Below, in pieces: positions 26,329 to 35,080 of a DNA stretch of 64,000 nt. The notes under the pieces were generated by a model. The model made no database searches. It was given only the letters and a program-made list of their open reading frames with translations, and had not been told where the DNA came from. The position numbers were made by a program, and so were the translations under genes. Position 1 is the stretch's first letter. Each line of letters begins with the position of its first letter. Source of the stretch: Betaproteobacteria bacterium (GTDB taxonomy: Bacteria; Bdellovibrionota_B; Oligoflexia; Silvanigrellales; Silvanigrellaceae); the NCBI GenBank assembly GCA_016868315.1, contig VGHE01000002.1:124001-188000 (forward strand), read 5' to 3'.

Positions 26329-26530
26329 GGTCGTCCCTCGGAGGAGGGAAAGTGATTGGAATTGTATTGTGGGGATACTTTTAGAGGCTGGAGTTCATTG
26401 GGTAGGAACTAACAGTTTGGGAAGGCGTAGACAGCATCCGAACGATGCAGTCTCCGGGGAATCCGTTTGTTAGGGATATTCCTGTCTGGGGCTGTAACAT
26501 GCAGGGGTGCCCCCTGCAAGAGATTTTCTG
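26284..26530 (-). ncRNA. Putative small RNA between the DHp-like gene and the LysM gene
   Basis: This gene-free stretch of about 314 bp holds, on the minus strand, a promoter-like pair, a folded region and a strong terminator, with no convincing reading frame. In transcript order it shows a hairpin TGCAGGGG-GCA-CCCCTGCA (26518-26500), then a long hairpin in which GGAA and CTAACA (26482-26468) pair with TGTTAG and TTCC (26414-26405). That hairpin encloses an internal bubble of about 14 bases per side and an apical stem AGACTGCATC/GATGCTGTCT (26453-26429). A C/U-rich unpaired stretch with CCCTCCTCC follows (about 26403-26340). The rod with a central bubble recalls 6S RNA and the C/U-rich part recalls small RNAs that target ribosome sites. 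It could instead be the 3' UTR of the LysM gene. Confidence 0.45.
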
Positions 26531-26536
26531 CATGAA

Positions 26537-26566
26537 TTTATAGGGTTAATTTAGCTGGTCAGCCAA
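26537..26566 (-). promoter_or_regulatory. Sigma-70-like promoter reading into the putative small RNA
   Basis: On the minus strand TTGGCT (26566-26561) and TATAAA (26542-26537) are separated by 18 bases. This places a transcription start near 26530, about 60 bases downstream of the LysM stop codon. The -10 box matches five of six consensus bases and the -35 box four of six. Confidence 0.45.
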
Positions 26567-26592
26567 AAGCCAGTGAGCTGTTCGGATGACAC

Positions 26593-28386
26593 TCAGGGGA
26601 TTAAATCCGGCCGCGTGCTCGCCCCGCTCGAAACTTCACGGGAAGCCCGAATGATCACTCCCACCGCAGAATCCGAATTGGCATCGACAATCCGAGCCAC
26701 TGCGACGCTTTCACGATCCATGAATTCGTCCGAGTATCCGAAAGTTCCAGCCAAAGGCATGAAAAGTTCAACGTCATCACCCACTGCGAAGGGGTTGTTG
26801 CTGTTGATGCCCTGCAGGAACACCGCCATGCCCGGACCCGCGTGAATTGCATTTCCTTGCTCGCTGGCCAAAACAAAAGCTGGGGCATTGTTGGGACGCC
26901 CAGGAGCGCCAGGTTCAATGGCCACGAGTAGGCTCTTGTTCAAAGGCAAAAGCAGATCATTGGGAGAAACGAAAGAGTTCGGGTCTTCGGCGACTAACAC
27001 CGCATTTCCATCTGCACCGGCTCGTGCCACGCCAAGAACACCCGTGTAGTTATAGAGGTCCATTGTTGAATACTTGCTATCCATTTCTTTCAGCACAGTT
27101 GAGTGTCGTACGGCCACAAAGCGTTCCCCAGGGCTTGGTGAACGGCCGTTGAATGAAGCAATGATTCTTTGTCCTTGACCAGCAATCAGGGGCGAGTTGG
27201 GTGTCGAGAGAATCTCGCCCACGGAGTCGATTTCCGCGTTGGTCAAGAAACCTGGCAGTTGGAACAGATAGGTCGCGGTGGCTCCTTGCTCGCCTGAGGT
27301 CAGAAGATTTTGGTCTCCCGGTATTGAAGAGATTTCCATGATTTCGCCATTTTTACCCGTCCAGCGCTCGGCCTTCAGGCTAAACGTTTGCAGGGTTGCC
27401 GGATTAATTCGGGGTTCGCCAAAGGGGTTGAATTGTTCTTTGATCACGAGCTCTGGCGCTTTACCCGCATCGCTCGGGTAGAAGAGCAGTTTGAGACCCG
27501 GTTCGAGTTTGTCTGGGTCTGTCACCTCAGGATTGAGAACCCAGAGCCTTGGCCACCACATCGGGTCGTCGAGAAGCTGGTCGCTGATATCCCAAAGGGT
27601 GTCTCCCGGCTGGACTACATACTCCGGAGGCCCTTCGCCCGGACGCAGTGCTGGGATGGCTTCGGCGAGCTTGCGTGCGACATCGAGTTTTTGCTGTCGT
27701 CGTTCCTCTCGGCTTAACTTTTTGGGACGCTCGCTTTCTGCGGGTGGCGTTTCCGTCGGCTCCTCCGGAGCAGCACCGGCTGTTCCATCAGGTGACGGTG
27801 GAAGAGCTGGAGCATCATCTTCGCCGGGTGGCTCTGCTGCATTCGGGGGGAGTGCAGCATCCGGTGGAGGAGTGGCTGTGGTTCCATTGGTTGCTTTGTT
27901 GCCACCATTGGTGAGGGGGAGGGGGGTTGCCGTTCCGGTGTTTTTTCCGGTCACGTTCCCAGGTGCGCTCGGTACGCCTGGCAGAGAGGGGGTCGAGAAA
28001 TTGTTGCGGCCTCCACCATTGTTCAAACCCACATTTCCATCTCCACTAGAGTTCAGTGGAAGAGAATTGTTTGGGTTGCCGTTGCCATTTATTCCTGAGT
28101 TGTTGCCTGTGTTGCCGTTGGTACCCATCGCGTTATTGAGGTTGGAGACATTTCCACCCCCATTTGAATTCACACCAGGATTGGAATTGTTCCCGAGGCC
28201 ATTGGAATTCATGTTGTTTGAATTTGAATTAAGTTCCTCGTTGTCGAGAACCTCATTCGAGTTGTCCTCGATTCCGTTTGCAGCGTTGATGTTTCCGAGC
28301 TCGTCGGCATTGTTCTGAGCACTTGCTGCCGTGGTCACACAGCAAGCGACCACGGCGAGAAGCGCGACCCCCGCTCTGCTCATCAT
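26593..28386 (-). CDS. Secreted LysM protein with an Asn-rich N-terminal region
   Basis: 597 residues. A signal peptide (about 1-23) leads into about 110 residues dominated by Asn, Gly and Ser, then a Pro/Ala/Thr/Glu-rich linker to about residue 215. A LysM domain follows (about 254-302, VVQPGDTLWDISDQLLDD with WWPRLW), and then about 290 residues of beta-rich sequence without a known family. LysM binds peptidoglycan glycan chains, so the protein is held at the wall. Its start overlaps the stop of the TPR lipoprotein gene by ATGA. The sRNA candidate lies directly downstream. The C-terminal half may be a surface or regulatory domain; no enzyme motif is visible. Confidence 0.8.
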   Translation of the reverse strand: MMSRAGVALLAVVACCVTTAASAQNNADELGNINAANGIEDNSNEVLDNEELNSNSNNMNSNGLGNNSNPGVNSNGGGNVSNLNNAMGTNGNTGNNSGINGNGNPNNSLPLNSSGDGNVGLNNGGGRNNFSTPSLPGVPSAPGNVTGKNTGTATPLPLTNGGNKATNGTTATPPPDAALPPNAAEPPGEDDAPALPPSPDGTAGAAPEEPTETPPAESERPKKLSREERRQQKLDVARKLAEAIPALRPGEGPPEYVVQPGDTLWDISDQLLDDPMWWPRLWVLNPEVTDPDKLEPGLKLLFYPSDAGKAPELVIKEQFNPFGEPRINPATLQTFSLKAERWTGKNGEIMEISSIPGDQNLLTSGEQGATATYLFQLPGFLTNAEIDSVGEILSTPNSPLIAGQGQRIIASFNGRSPSPGERFVAVRHSTVLKEMDSKYSTMDLYNYTGVLGVARAGADGNAVLVAEDPNSFVSPNDLLLPLNKSLLVAIEPGAPGRPNNAPAFVLASEQGNAIHAGPGMAVFLQGINSNNPFAVGDDVELFMPLAGTFGYSDEFMDRESVAVARIVDANSDSAVGVIIRASREVSSGASTRPDLIP

Positions 28387-29366
28387 TGCATTGTGCCTCC
28401 GTTGATTCTTTCAAGCGCAGCGCGCGCGCGCAGCGCCGCATCCGACTGCGGTGAAAGAGCAATCACTTCGCGGTAAAGTTGTGCTGCTTTCTGGGGTGCC
28501 TGGAGCTGTTCCTGCAAGCGCGCTTCGAGCCACTTTGCACGATACATTTGCACGTCGTTCGGGTGTTGGAGGTAGAATGTGCGCAGGTGAGGCAACGCTT
28601 GTTGTGGACTTTTCAGTTCAACATAAGCTTCTGCTAAGGCGAGCTCCACAGAGTTGCTCAGAGGGTGGCTCGGAAAACGCTGCTGAAACCCCTCAAGTGA
28701 CTGCGCAACTCGGGCAAAATCACCTTGTGCAAGATCGCTCAGAGCACGATCTACGAGCTTCTGTGCGCTCTCAGTCGTTAAGGCTTTCTCGTGTCCGCTT
28801 CTTTCAAAGTCAGTCTCGAACCGATCGAGAGGTCCAGCGCTGCCGAGCGGCGGAACAAAATTCTTTTTCGGCTCTGCATTTTTAACAGCAGCTTGAATGC
28901 TATCGATGTTTTCCGCTTCATAGAGTCCTGACCGTTGTGCTTTCAAGACCAACTCGAGCTTTCTTTGGACGCTCGCCATTTTTTCTTTGAGCGACATGAT
29001 CTCTATGCGCATCAGTGCCAATTCAGAGTCGCTTGCGTTCTGTTTTGCTTGAGCCATTGCCGCACCCTTCTCCGGGGATGCCGGCACAGGTGCTGAGCTC
29101 AAGTCTGTCACTTGGGGAGTAACGGCCGGTGCGTTTGTTGGCGCCTGTTGCGTGGGAGCTTGAACACCCGTAACTGCTGCTGCTGGGCTGCTGACAGTTG
29201 GGTTGGACTGGGCAGGAACTGCAGTGGCTGGAGTGGCTGCGGCCGTATCTGGCGACCGGGTTGAAGCGCAGGCCGAGAGCAGTGCCAGAGCAAAGAGACC
29301 AGCACAGGAGCCAATGAATGGCGTTTTTGCTGGGATAATCACTGATTTTGAGCTGTCTGTTTTCAT
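28383..29366 (-). CDS. TPR-containing lipoprotein, CpoB/YbgF-like
   Basis: 327 residues from the ATG at 29366, which has GAGGAG upstream. A lipoprotein signal ends in LLSAC (about Cys33) and is followed by a Pro/Ala/Thr linker. A short coiled coil (about 115-145, MRIEIMSLKEKMASVQRKL) precedes a C-terminal array of tetratricopeptide-like repeats (about 200-320). This architecture matches CpoB/YbgF proteins, which coordinate peptidoglycan synthesis with outer-membrane constriction, although no Tol-Pal genes are in the window. It is co-transcribed with the LysM protein, so the pair probably acts at the cell wall. Confidence 0.72.
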   Translation of the reverse strand: MKTDSSKSVIIPAKTPFIGSCAGLFALALLSACASTRSPDTAAATPATAVPAQSNPTVSSPAAAVTGVQAPTQQAPTNAPAVTPQVTDLSSAPVPASPEKGAAMAQAKQNASDSELALMRIEIMSLKEKMASVQRKLELVLKAQRSGLYEAENIDSIQAAVKNAEPKKNFVPPLGSAGPLDRFETDFERSGHEKALTTESAQKLVDRALSDLAQGDFARVAQSLEGFQQRFPSHPLSNSVELALAEAYVELKSPQQALPHLRTFYLQHPNDVQMYRAKWLEARLQEQLQAPQKAAQLYREVIALSPQSDAALRARAALERINGGTMQ

Positions 29367-29501
29367 GCGCTTCTCCTCAGACATCTGGGTCTCAGGTCAG
29401 ATTTTAGTGGAGAACATCGGCCTACAAGATGGACTTCTTTGCCCCGTTGTCATTTCCTATTTGATTTGTCAGCATTTGCGGGTTCAGGGGAGGCAGAGTT
29501 G

Positions 29502-30308
29502 ATGCACGATCAAGAAAAAAACTGGATTTTGATGACTGGCGTAACGCGTGGCATCGGCAGAAGTCTTGCCGAAATCCTCCGCCAGCGAGGAATTTCTGTG
29601 TGTGGTCTCGTACGTCCGGCCAAGGTGCAGCAGGTGAGTGGATGGCTAGATGCTGTTGTGCCTTGGGAATTGGAGCTGCCCTGGGCAGAGAACTCTGCAG
29701 AAACTCTCTTCAGCACGTTGTCGGGAAAAAGGGTCATAGGATTTGTTCATGCGGCAGGTGTTCTTGGTCCGATGGACGACGTACCCGATGCTGGCAACGT
29801 GCAGGCCTGGGTGCGGTGGTGGAGTGCCTCGGCAGCTGCACATCGTGTGAATCACGCCTCTGGAATGGAGATTCTCACAGCCGTTCTTCCAAAGCTGTCT
29901 GCCTGGAAAAATACAACTGGCAAGCGTTCATCTTTTGTGGCGCATTTGTCGAGTGGTGCGGCGTTGAAGCCATACGTGGGATGGAACGCATACTGTGCTA
30001 GCAAGGCTGCTATCTTAATGGACTTCAAATGTCTTGCGGCGAAGATTGCTGCTGGGCAAACAACCGTTTTGTCGGTGGCTCCAGGCACTGTCATGACGGA
30101 CATGATGAAGCAGGTGCTGGCTTCAGATCCTTCTGCGTTTCCAGCGCTACCGAAATTCAAATCGCTCGAGCAGTCGGGAGGTTTGGTGGCACCCGAAGTT
30201 CCCGCTGGACAGATTATCACCTGGATGTTGGATTCGTCACAACAACAGATTGAAGCGTGGCATGGCGAATTTTATGATGTGCGTACCAATAATTCATTGA
30301 CCAAGTGA
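29502..30308 (+). CDS. Short-chain dehydrogenase/reductase
   Basis: 268 residues from the ATG at 29502, which has GGGGAGG about nine bases upstream. It has the SDR cofactor motif TGVTRGIG (about 12-19), an active-site YCASK (about 168-172) with the preceding SS, and the PGTVMTDM segment after the active site. It should reduce or oxidise a small carbonyl or alcohol with NAD(P)H. The C-terminal half is near those of sepiapterin-reductase-like SDRs (VAPGTVMTDMM), but the substrate is not determinable. Its last 37 bases overlap the 3' end of the convergent prenyl synthase gene. Confidence 0.88.
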   Translation: MHDQEKNWILMTGVTRGIGRSLAEILRQRGISVCGLVRPAKVQQVSGWLDAVVPWELELPWAENSAETLFSTLSGKRVIGFVHAAGVLGPMDDVPDAGNVQAWVRWWSASAAAHRVNHASGMEILTAVLPKLSAWKNTTGKRSSFVAHLSSGAALKPYVGWNAYCASKAAILMDFKCLAAKIAAGQTTVLSVAPGTVMTDMMKQVLASDPSAFPALPKFKSLEQSGGLVAPEVPAGQIITWMLDSSQQQIEAWHGEFYDVRTNNSLTK

Positions 30309-31270
30309 TTCAAGTTCTTGAAATTATGAGAGCCCAGTTTTTGGCCTGAATACTGTGTCAAGAGCTCTTGTAGGCTGTGTAGCTCGTGCTGACAGTCCTG
30401 CGTGAGTGACTCTGCGGTTGAGCGTGCGCGTTCCAGACCAAGCAGGCTGACTGCAGTGAGTTTGTTTTGGTGTTGATCTTTTCCTGCTGTTTTTCCAAGC
30501 TGTGCTGAGCTCTGCGAAGCATCCAAGATGTCGTCAACGATCTGGAAAGCGAGCCCCAATTTCATTCCAATTCTTTCCGCAGTTTCACAAATTCGGTCGA
30601 GTTGTTCTTGATTTAATTCCTGTAACTCAGGCTCGCGTGAGAGTGCGCAACCGAGCAGTGCTCCAAGAACGAATGAAGCCGCCAGCAGTGCGCCCGTTTT
30701 TAAATTGTGAATGCTGACAAGGGTGTTGAGGTCTGCTGTTTGAGTTGATTTCTCGAATGCGAGATCAAGCCACTGGCCTGCGATCATTCCCTGAGCACCT
30801 GATTTTTGCGCAAGCACGGCAGCACAGCGCAATGCAATAGCGGGCTTGATGCCAGCGTCGGGCAAGGTTGCGAGCAGAAAAAACGCATGAGTCAGAAGCG
30901 CATCGCCGACGAGAAGTGCATTTGCCTCACCAAAAACCTTGTGGGTGGTGGGTTGTCCGCGACGAAAATCGTCGTTGTCCATGCAGGGGAGATCATCGTG
31001 GACGAGCGAGTAGGTGTGCACAAACTCCAGCGCCGCCGCCGCCTTGATAATGGCCTTGTGTTTGGGATCTGCTCCACAAGCCTCTGCCATGCGCGAAACA
31101 ATGACAGGCCGAACCCGTTTTCCTCCCGCCTCAATCGGATAGGTCAAAGCGCTACAGATGTTTTTCCACAGAGCGTGGAGATTAGGATTGCTTGCAGTCA
31201 AGCGCTGTTGGAGCGCTTCGAAGCAGCGCAACATTTCTGTCTCGAGGTCTGCTTTGAAATCCGGGCTCAT
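30272..31270 (-). CDS. ispA: Polyprenyl diphosphate synthase, farnesyl/geranylgeranyl type (IspA-like)
   Basis: 332 residues. The first aspartate-rich motif is D92-D-L-P-C-M-D98 (DDx4D, the bacterial FPP-type form) with VHDD before it. The second is DDILDA (DDxxD). GGKRVRP near residue 49 binds the diphosphate of isopentenyl diphosphate. It condenses isoprenoid units to farnesyl or similar diphosphates, feeding quinones, undecaprenol and any carotenoid-like product of the 9521-11125 flavoenzyme. It lies downstream of marC in the same direction. Confidence 0.93.
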   Translation of the reverse strand: MSPDFKADLETEMLRCFEALQQRLTASNPNLHALWKNICSALTYPIEAGGKRVRPVIVSRMAEACGADPKHKAIIKAAAALEFVHTYSLVHDDLPCMDNDDFRRGQPTTHKVFGEANALLVGDALLTHAFFLLATLPDAGIKPAIALRCAAVLAQKSGAQGMIAGQWLDLAFEKSTQTADLNTLVSIHNLKTGALLAASFVLGALLGCALSREPELQELNQEQLDRICETAERIGMKLGLAFQIVDDILDASQSSAQLGKTAGKDQHQNKLTAVSLLGLERARSTAESLTQDCQHELHSLQELLTQYSGQKLGSHNFKNLNHLVNELLVRTS

Positions 31271-31303
31271 GCGGGTCTCCTCAATTCTGTTCGAGGAATT
31301 CTT

Positions 31304-31945
31304 TTAACCCATATTTTTGCTGAGTTCATTCACCACGCTGGTCAGGCCGTTGAGAACGAATTGAACCGAGACTGCAGCTAGAATGAGTCCCATCAGGCGC
31401 GTGAGGAGGTTCAAGCCTGTTTTTCCGATGACTTTATAGAGCAGCGGACCGAGTTTGAGCACTAGATTGCAGAGTGCAACAGCCGCAACAATCGCCACAA
31501 TTAACATCAAGAGGCTGGGTGTCGACTTTGCCTTTGAGGACTGAAGCACGACAGTTGAGATGGCTCCAGGGCCTGCCAAGAGTGGCGTAGCGAGTGGGAA
31601 GATGGAGATATCATCGCGGTTCAAACTCTCGTCGCGTTCCTCATCCTTGACCCGGGTTCGATTTGCCCCCAACTGCTCGAGAGCAAGTTTAAAAAGCAGC
31701 AGCCCCCCTGCAATTTGAAACGCCGGCAGCGTGGTTCCAAAAAAACTGAAAACAGAAATACCGGTCAGTGCAAATAGACTCAGAATCGCGCAAGCAACGA
31801 TGGTGGCCTTGCGACGAATCTTGCGCAGCACCTCCTCGGAGTAACGGTCTGTTAAGCCGAGATACACAGGAATGACAGCAAAAGGGTCGACGATAACGAA
31901 GATCGAAATAAAGGAATTCAAGGCATCAGTAATCAGTGCGCTCAT
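31304..31945 (-). CDS. MarC-family integral membrane protein
   Basis: 213 residues with about six membrane helices. The N-terminus (ISIFVIVDPFAVIPVYLGLT) and the central PLATPLLAGPGAISTVVL block are the family signature. MarC proteins are inner-membrane proteins whose substrate is still unknown; a link to antibiotic resistance was proposed but is not supported. The start overlaps the stop of the transglutaminase-like gene by ATGA, so the two are co-translated. Confidence 0.92.
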   Translation of the reverse strand: MSALITDALNSFISIFVIVDPFAVIPVYLGLTDRYSEEVLRKIRRKATIVACAILSLFALTGISVFSFFGTTLPAFQIAGGLLLFKLALEQLGANRTRVKDEERDESLNRDDISIFPLATPLLAGPGAISTVVLQSSKAKSTPSLLMLIVAIVAAVALCNLVLKLGPLLYKVIGKTGLNLLTRLMGLILAAVSVQFVLNGLTSVVNELSKNMG

Positions 31946-33147
31946 CTCAGGCTCAACAAGTCGGTCGCAGGATTTGAACGCATGGAGGCCGCGTAGAGGT
32001 CTCCGAGCTTACTAAAGTACTGTTTGAAATCGCCCGCAGGTGGTTGTGTCCAGAGAAAGTCGGGATGCAGTGGCGTAATCCATTCTCCACCAATGATTTC
32101 ACCCGCGGCGTTGAGTTCGAGCGCATATTGGTAGCTGATTCTGTGGTCACCCACATCCTGCTGGCCCGTTTCGTTGAAGTTGTGCACATTGGGTGGGTCA
32201 ATTTCAATCTTGAGACGAACGTCTGTTTGGATTTTGATTTCGCGCACAGTGCCTGGAGCAGCTGTTGCGGGTGTTGGAGGTTGTTCTCCGAGAATATACG
32301 ACCTGTATTCGTAGACCGGATAATTCCAGACCTCGGCACCGTTCACTAAATCACCGACCACTGATTGTCCCCATTCACCGATGTAGTTGGCGAGTAGGAG
32401 GTGGAATGAACCTGGATTGACATCCTGGCATTCGCTGAGTCCACGCGGAAATCCGGTATCACCAGTTGTTTCCCAGCCCGCTTTTGCTGTTGCGTTGCAG
32501 CGCGCACCGACAAGGCGAACCCCGCCGTCGGCGAACTGCGCCATGTAGATAGCCAGTAGAGCTTTGATGTCGGAGGCACCGAAAGGAATTTGAATCCCAT
32601 CGGCACTCGTCATCACAACGGGTCGCGGTTCTTTATAGTGAGCCGCTGCAGCAGCCCAGCCGTTACAGAGTCCCCGCCATTTTTCGTCGCTAGGATTGTT
32701 GCGTTTGCGTTCATAATCAGTGAGCGGGAATGTCCAGTTGCCTGTGAGGATGTCATATTTCTCTGCAGGCGAGAGTTCGAGGCGTTGCCGCATCGACATC
32801 TTTGCCACTTGTTCCTTCGTGGGAAGCGCAGAGTTCTTAAAGTCACCCGGGTTGCTGCTATTCCAGCGCCAGGCAAGTCCGCCGCGGTAGTTGGGCCAGT
32901 AGCTGTCAGACCAAGGCAGTTTATCATTCGGGACAACGGCAGCCATTTTGAGCCTGTCGAAACGCCGCTCCAGAAACGAATTGCGTGGCAGGATGTTGTT
33001 GGGGTTGTTGGCTGCATCCCAACCTTGTTGCGGTGCATTTACATTGTTGGAATCGTCGATCAGTTTCTTGCACGCCGTAGGCAAAGCTGCGCCCACTATT
33101 GCGAGAGTGCTGCAGAACACTTTCATTCGCGAAAATGCAGTTTTCAT
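31942..33147 (-). CDS. Transglutaminase-elicitor-like lipoprotein
   Basis: 401 residues from the ATG at 33147. A lipoprotein signal ends LPTAC (Cys26). The segment LPWSDSYWPNYRGGLAWRW (about 77-95) and the block WRGLCNGWAAAA (Cys161) resemble transglutaminase-elicitor proteins, first known from Phytophthora, where a similar W-G-x-C-x-x-W-A stretch holds the catalytic cysteine. FHLLLANYIG about 80 residues later could provide the histidine. Such enzymes cross-link proteins by joining Gln to Lys. The residue after the cysteine differs from the usual H, so activity is uncertain. It is co-transcribed with marC. Confidence 0.6.
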   Translation of the reverse strand: MKTAFSRMKVFCSTLAIVGAALPTACKKLIDDSNNVNAPQQGWDAANNPNNILPRNSFLERRFDRLKMAAVVPNDKLPWSDSYWPNYRGGLAWRWNSSNPGDFKNSALPTKEQVAKMSMRQRLELSPAEKYDILTGNWTFPLTDYERKRNNPSDEKWRGLCNGWAAAAAHYKEPRPVVMTSADGIQIPFGASDIKALLAIYMAQFADGGVRLVGARCNATAKAGWETTGDTGFPRGLSECQDVNPGSFHLLLANYIGEWGQSVVGDLVNGAEVWNYPVYEYRSYILGEQPPTPATAAPGTVREIKIQTDVRLKIEIDPPNVHNFNETGQQDVGDHRISYQYALELNAAGEIIGGEWITPLHPDFLWTQPPAGDFKQYFSKLGDLYAASMRSNPATDLLSLR

Positions 33148-33241
33148 TTTCCAAACCACTCCCGCCAGAAGACGAATTTCTATTCACCTCCAGTGTGCGG
33201 GGGGGAGAGTTTGGGCGGAAGTGCCCTACTGGTGTGGGGCG

Positions 33242-35026
33242 TCACATCCTCGACGGTGCAGGAATTCCCAAGAGTCCGAGTCCCTGCTTCATGACACGGG
33301 CGGCTGTCTGAACAAGCTGCAATCTGGAGTTGCGCAGAGCGCCTTCACTGGAGCGGATGGGGCAAGCTTCGTAGAAGCGGTTGAATGCCTTGGCGAGGTC
33401 ATAAAGATAACCCGCCACCAAGCTGGGGCGGTGCTGAGCCGCTGCCATCTGCGCAAAGTCGTTGAAGCGGCTCAGGTGAAAGAGCAGTTCACGTTCCTCT
33501 TGAGCTTCCAATTGTACTACGCCACTGTATTCAGGATGCCCCTGTTTTTCGAGGATATTGCAGCAGCGCGCGTGCATATATTGAAGATAGGGGCCTGTAT
33601 CGCCATCGAGTCGGAGCCAATCTTCCAGCACGAAAGTGACTTGGGTTGAGTTGTCGACACGCAGCATGCCGTACTTCAATGCTCCAATAGTCACATCTTC
33701 CGCGGTTTTCTGGATATCTGTGTCGCTCCATGCACCACGGTAGCGCTCAAGGTAATCTTGAGTCACCTTTTGCTCCATGGCTCTGCGCAAATCCAGAAGA
33801 CGCAAGCCCGTCATGGAGCGTGAACTGAAGGGCTTGCCGTCGGCCGTGTTGACGGTTTCATAGAGAAGTGTGGATGATTTACTGGCTTGTGGATAGCCCA
33901 TCAGTTCGGCGGTTTTGTAAAGTTGCTGAAAATGAAGTTTCTGGCGTTGGTCAACAACTACAATGCTCGAGGTGACTTTGGGATCGGCAAACTTGCGACG
34001 CAGGAGTTCGAGGTCTTTTGTGATGTAAAGACCATTGCCGTCGGATTTCAAGAACATCGCAAAGCCGAGCTTCCATGGGCTGAGGTCGATGCCAATGGCG
34101 CCCTGATCCTGAATGAAGAACCCCTCCTCAAATTTCTTGCGCACGAGTGCACGGGAGGGTTCGTCGCATTCGCTCTCATAGAGCCATTCATCGAAATGTA
34201 CACCGAGCCAGGAATAAATGGCGCGCATTTGCTCCAAACTCCACTCGCGCGACTCAAGCCAGAGGTCGTAAGCGGAACCGTTTTTGTTTTGCAGCTGGCG
34301 AAGGATGTCGGCAATCTGTGTGCGGTTTTGCGCTTCTTTTTCCGTGCCTGTGTCTTGTTTGATGGCGTCATCCGCCTGAGCGTAGATGTCACCCAGCCAG
34401 TCGGCTCGACCCGTTTCGGGAGTTGTTCCGGTGTAGCGGTTTTGTAAGTACCACAATGTTTTCGCAATGTGCGCACCCAGGTCGCCGGGATAGGTTGCCT
34501 TGACGACATCGTGACCAGCATAGTGCAGGACTCGGCACACAGCATCACCGAGCACGAGACAGCGCAAATGTCCCACGTGCATTGCTTTGTGGGTATTAGG
34601 CTGCGAGTACTCGACCACAATTTTCTCTTTGGCTGAGTCGGGAATCTTCTCTTGCTTGAAATAACTTGCAGAGTGCACGCGTGCGAACAGTGACGCAGCG
34701 ACTGCAGGTGCTGACTGGTGAAAATTCAGATACCCCTGCACAGCATCCACTTTCTCGATAGCAGAGCGTGTGCGCTTCATGATGCGCGTGGCAAGTTCCT
34801 GCGCGATAAGCGGAGGGGCTTTGCGCAGTGACTTGGCGAAGCTGAAGCAGGGAAAGGCAGCTTGTCCGAGATTAAAATCAGGTGGAATTGTCAGGAGCGC
34901 GGCAATCTGTTGCGTTTGCAGAGTCTGCTCACTGCCCCATTCGCGCCCAAGCTCTTCGAAAGTTTCAGCGACGAGAGTCACAATTTCTTTGCGGAATGGG
35001 TCGTGGCTCCAAAGGCCTTCGGACAT
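33242..35026 (-). CDS. argS: Arginyl-tRNA synthetase
   Basis: 594 residues. It is a class I synthetase: the HIGH motif appears as HVGH (about 154-157, within EYSQPNTHKAMHVGHLR) and the KMSKS-equivalent loop as SSRSMTG. The N-terminal Add1 domain and the C-terminal DALR-type anticodon-binding domain are present. It charges tRNA-Arg and is essential. The start ATG at 35026 has AGGAGA upstream. It is a single-gene unit between the aldehyde dehydrogenase and the transglutaminase-like gene, all on the minus strand. Confidence 0.97.
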   Translation of the reverse strand: MSEGLWSHDPFRKEIVTLVAETFEELGREWGSEQTLQTQQIAALLTIPPDFNLGQAAFPCFSFAKSLRKAPPLIAQELATRIMKRTRSAIEKVDAVQGYLNFHQSAPAVAASLFARVHSASYFKQEKIPDSAKEKIVVEYSQPNTHKAMHVGHLRCLVLGDAVCRVLHYAGHDVVKATYPGDLGAHIAKTLWYLQNRYTGTTPETGRADWLGDIYAQADDAIKQDTGTEKEAQNRTQIADILRQLQNKNGSAYDLWLESREWSLEQMRAIYSWLGVHFDEWLYESECDEPSRALVRKKFEEGFFIQDQGAIGIDLSPWKLGFAMFLKSDGNGLYITKDLELLRRKFADPKVTSSIVVVDQRQKLHFQQLYKTAELMGYPQASKSSTLLYETVNTADGKPFSSRSMTGLRLLDLRRAMEQKVTQDYLERYRGAWSDTDIQKTAEDVTIGALKYGMLRVDNSTQVTFVLEDWLRLDGDTGPYLQYMHARCCNILEKQGHPEYSGVVQLEAQEERELLFHLSRFNDFAQMAAAQHRPSLVAGYLYDLAKAFNRFYEACPIRSSEGALRNSRLQLVQTAARVMKQGLGLLGIPAPSRM

Positions 35027-35080
35027 GGGAGAATCTCCTGATTCATCAGCGCATACGTACAGCGAGGTTTGAGAGTTTTG

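Noticed and set aside
27491-28318. Pro/Ser-rich open frame of 275 residues opposite the LysM gene
   Set aside because: It is the mirror of the Asn/Gly/Pro low-complexity DNA of the LysM gene and has no ribosome site or family.
32590-33294. 234-residue open frame opposite the transglutaminase-like gene
   Set aside because: The minus-strand gene has a lipoprotein signal and family motifs; this one has none.
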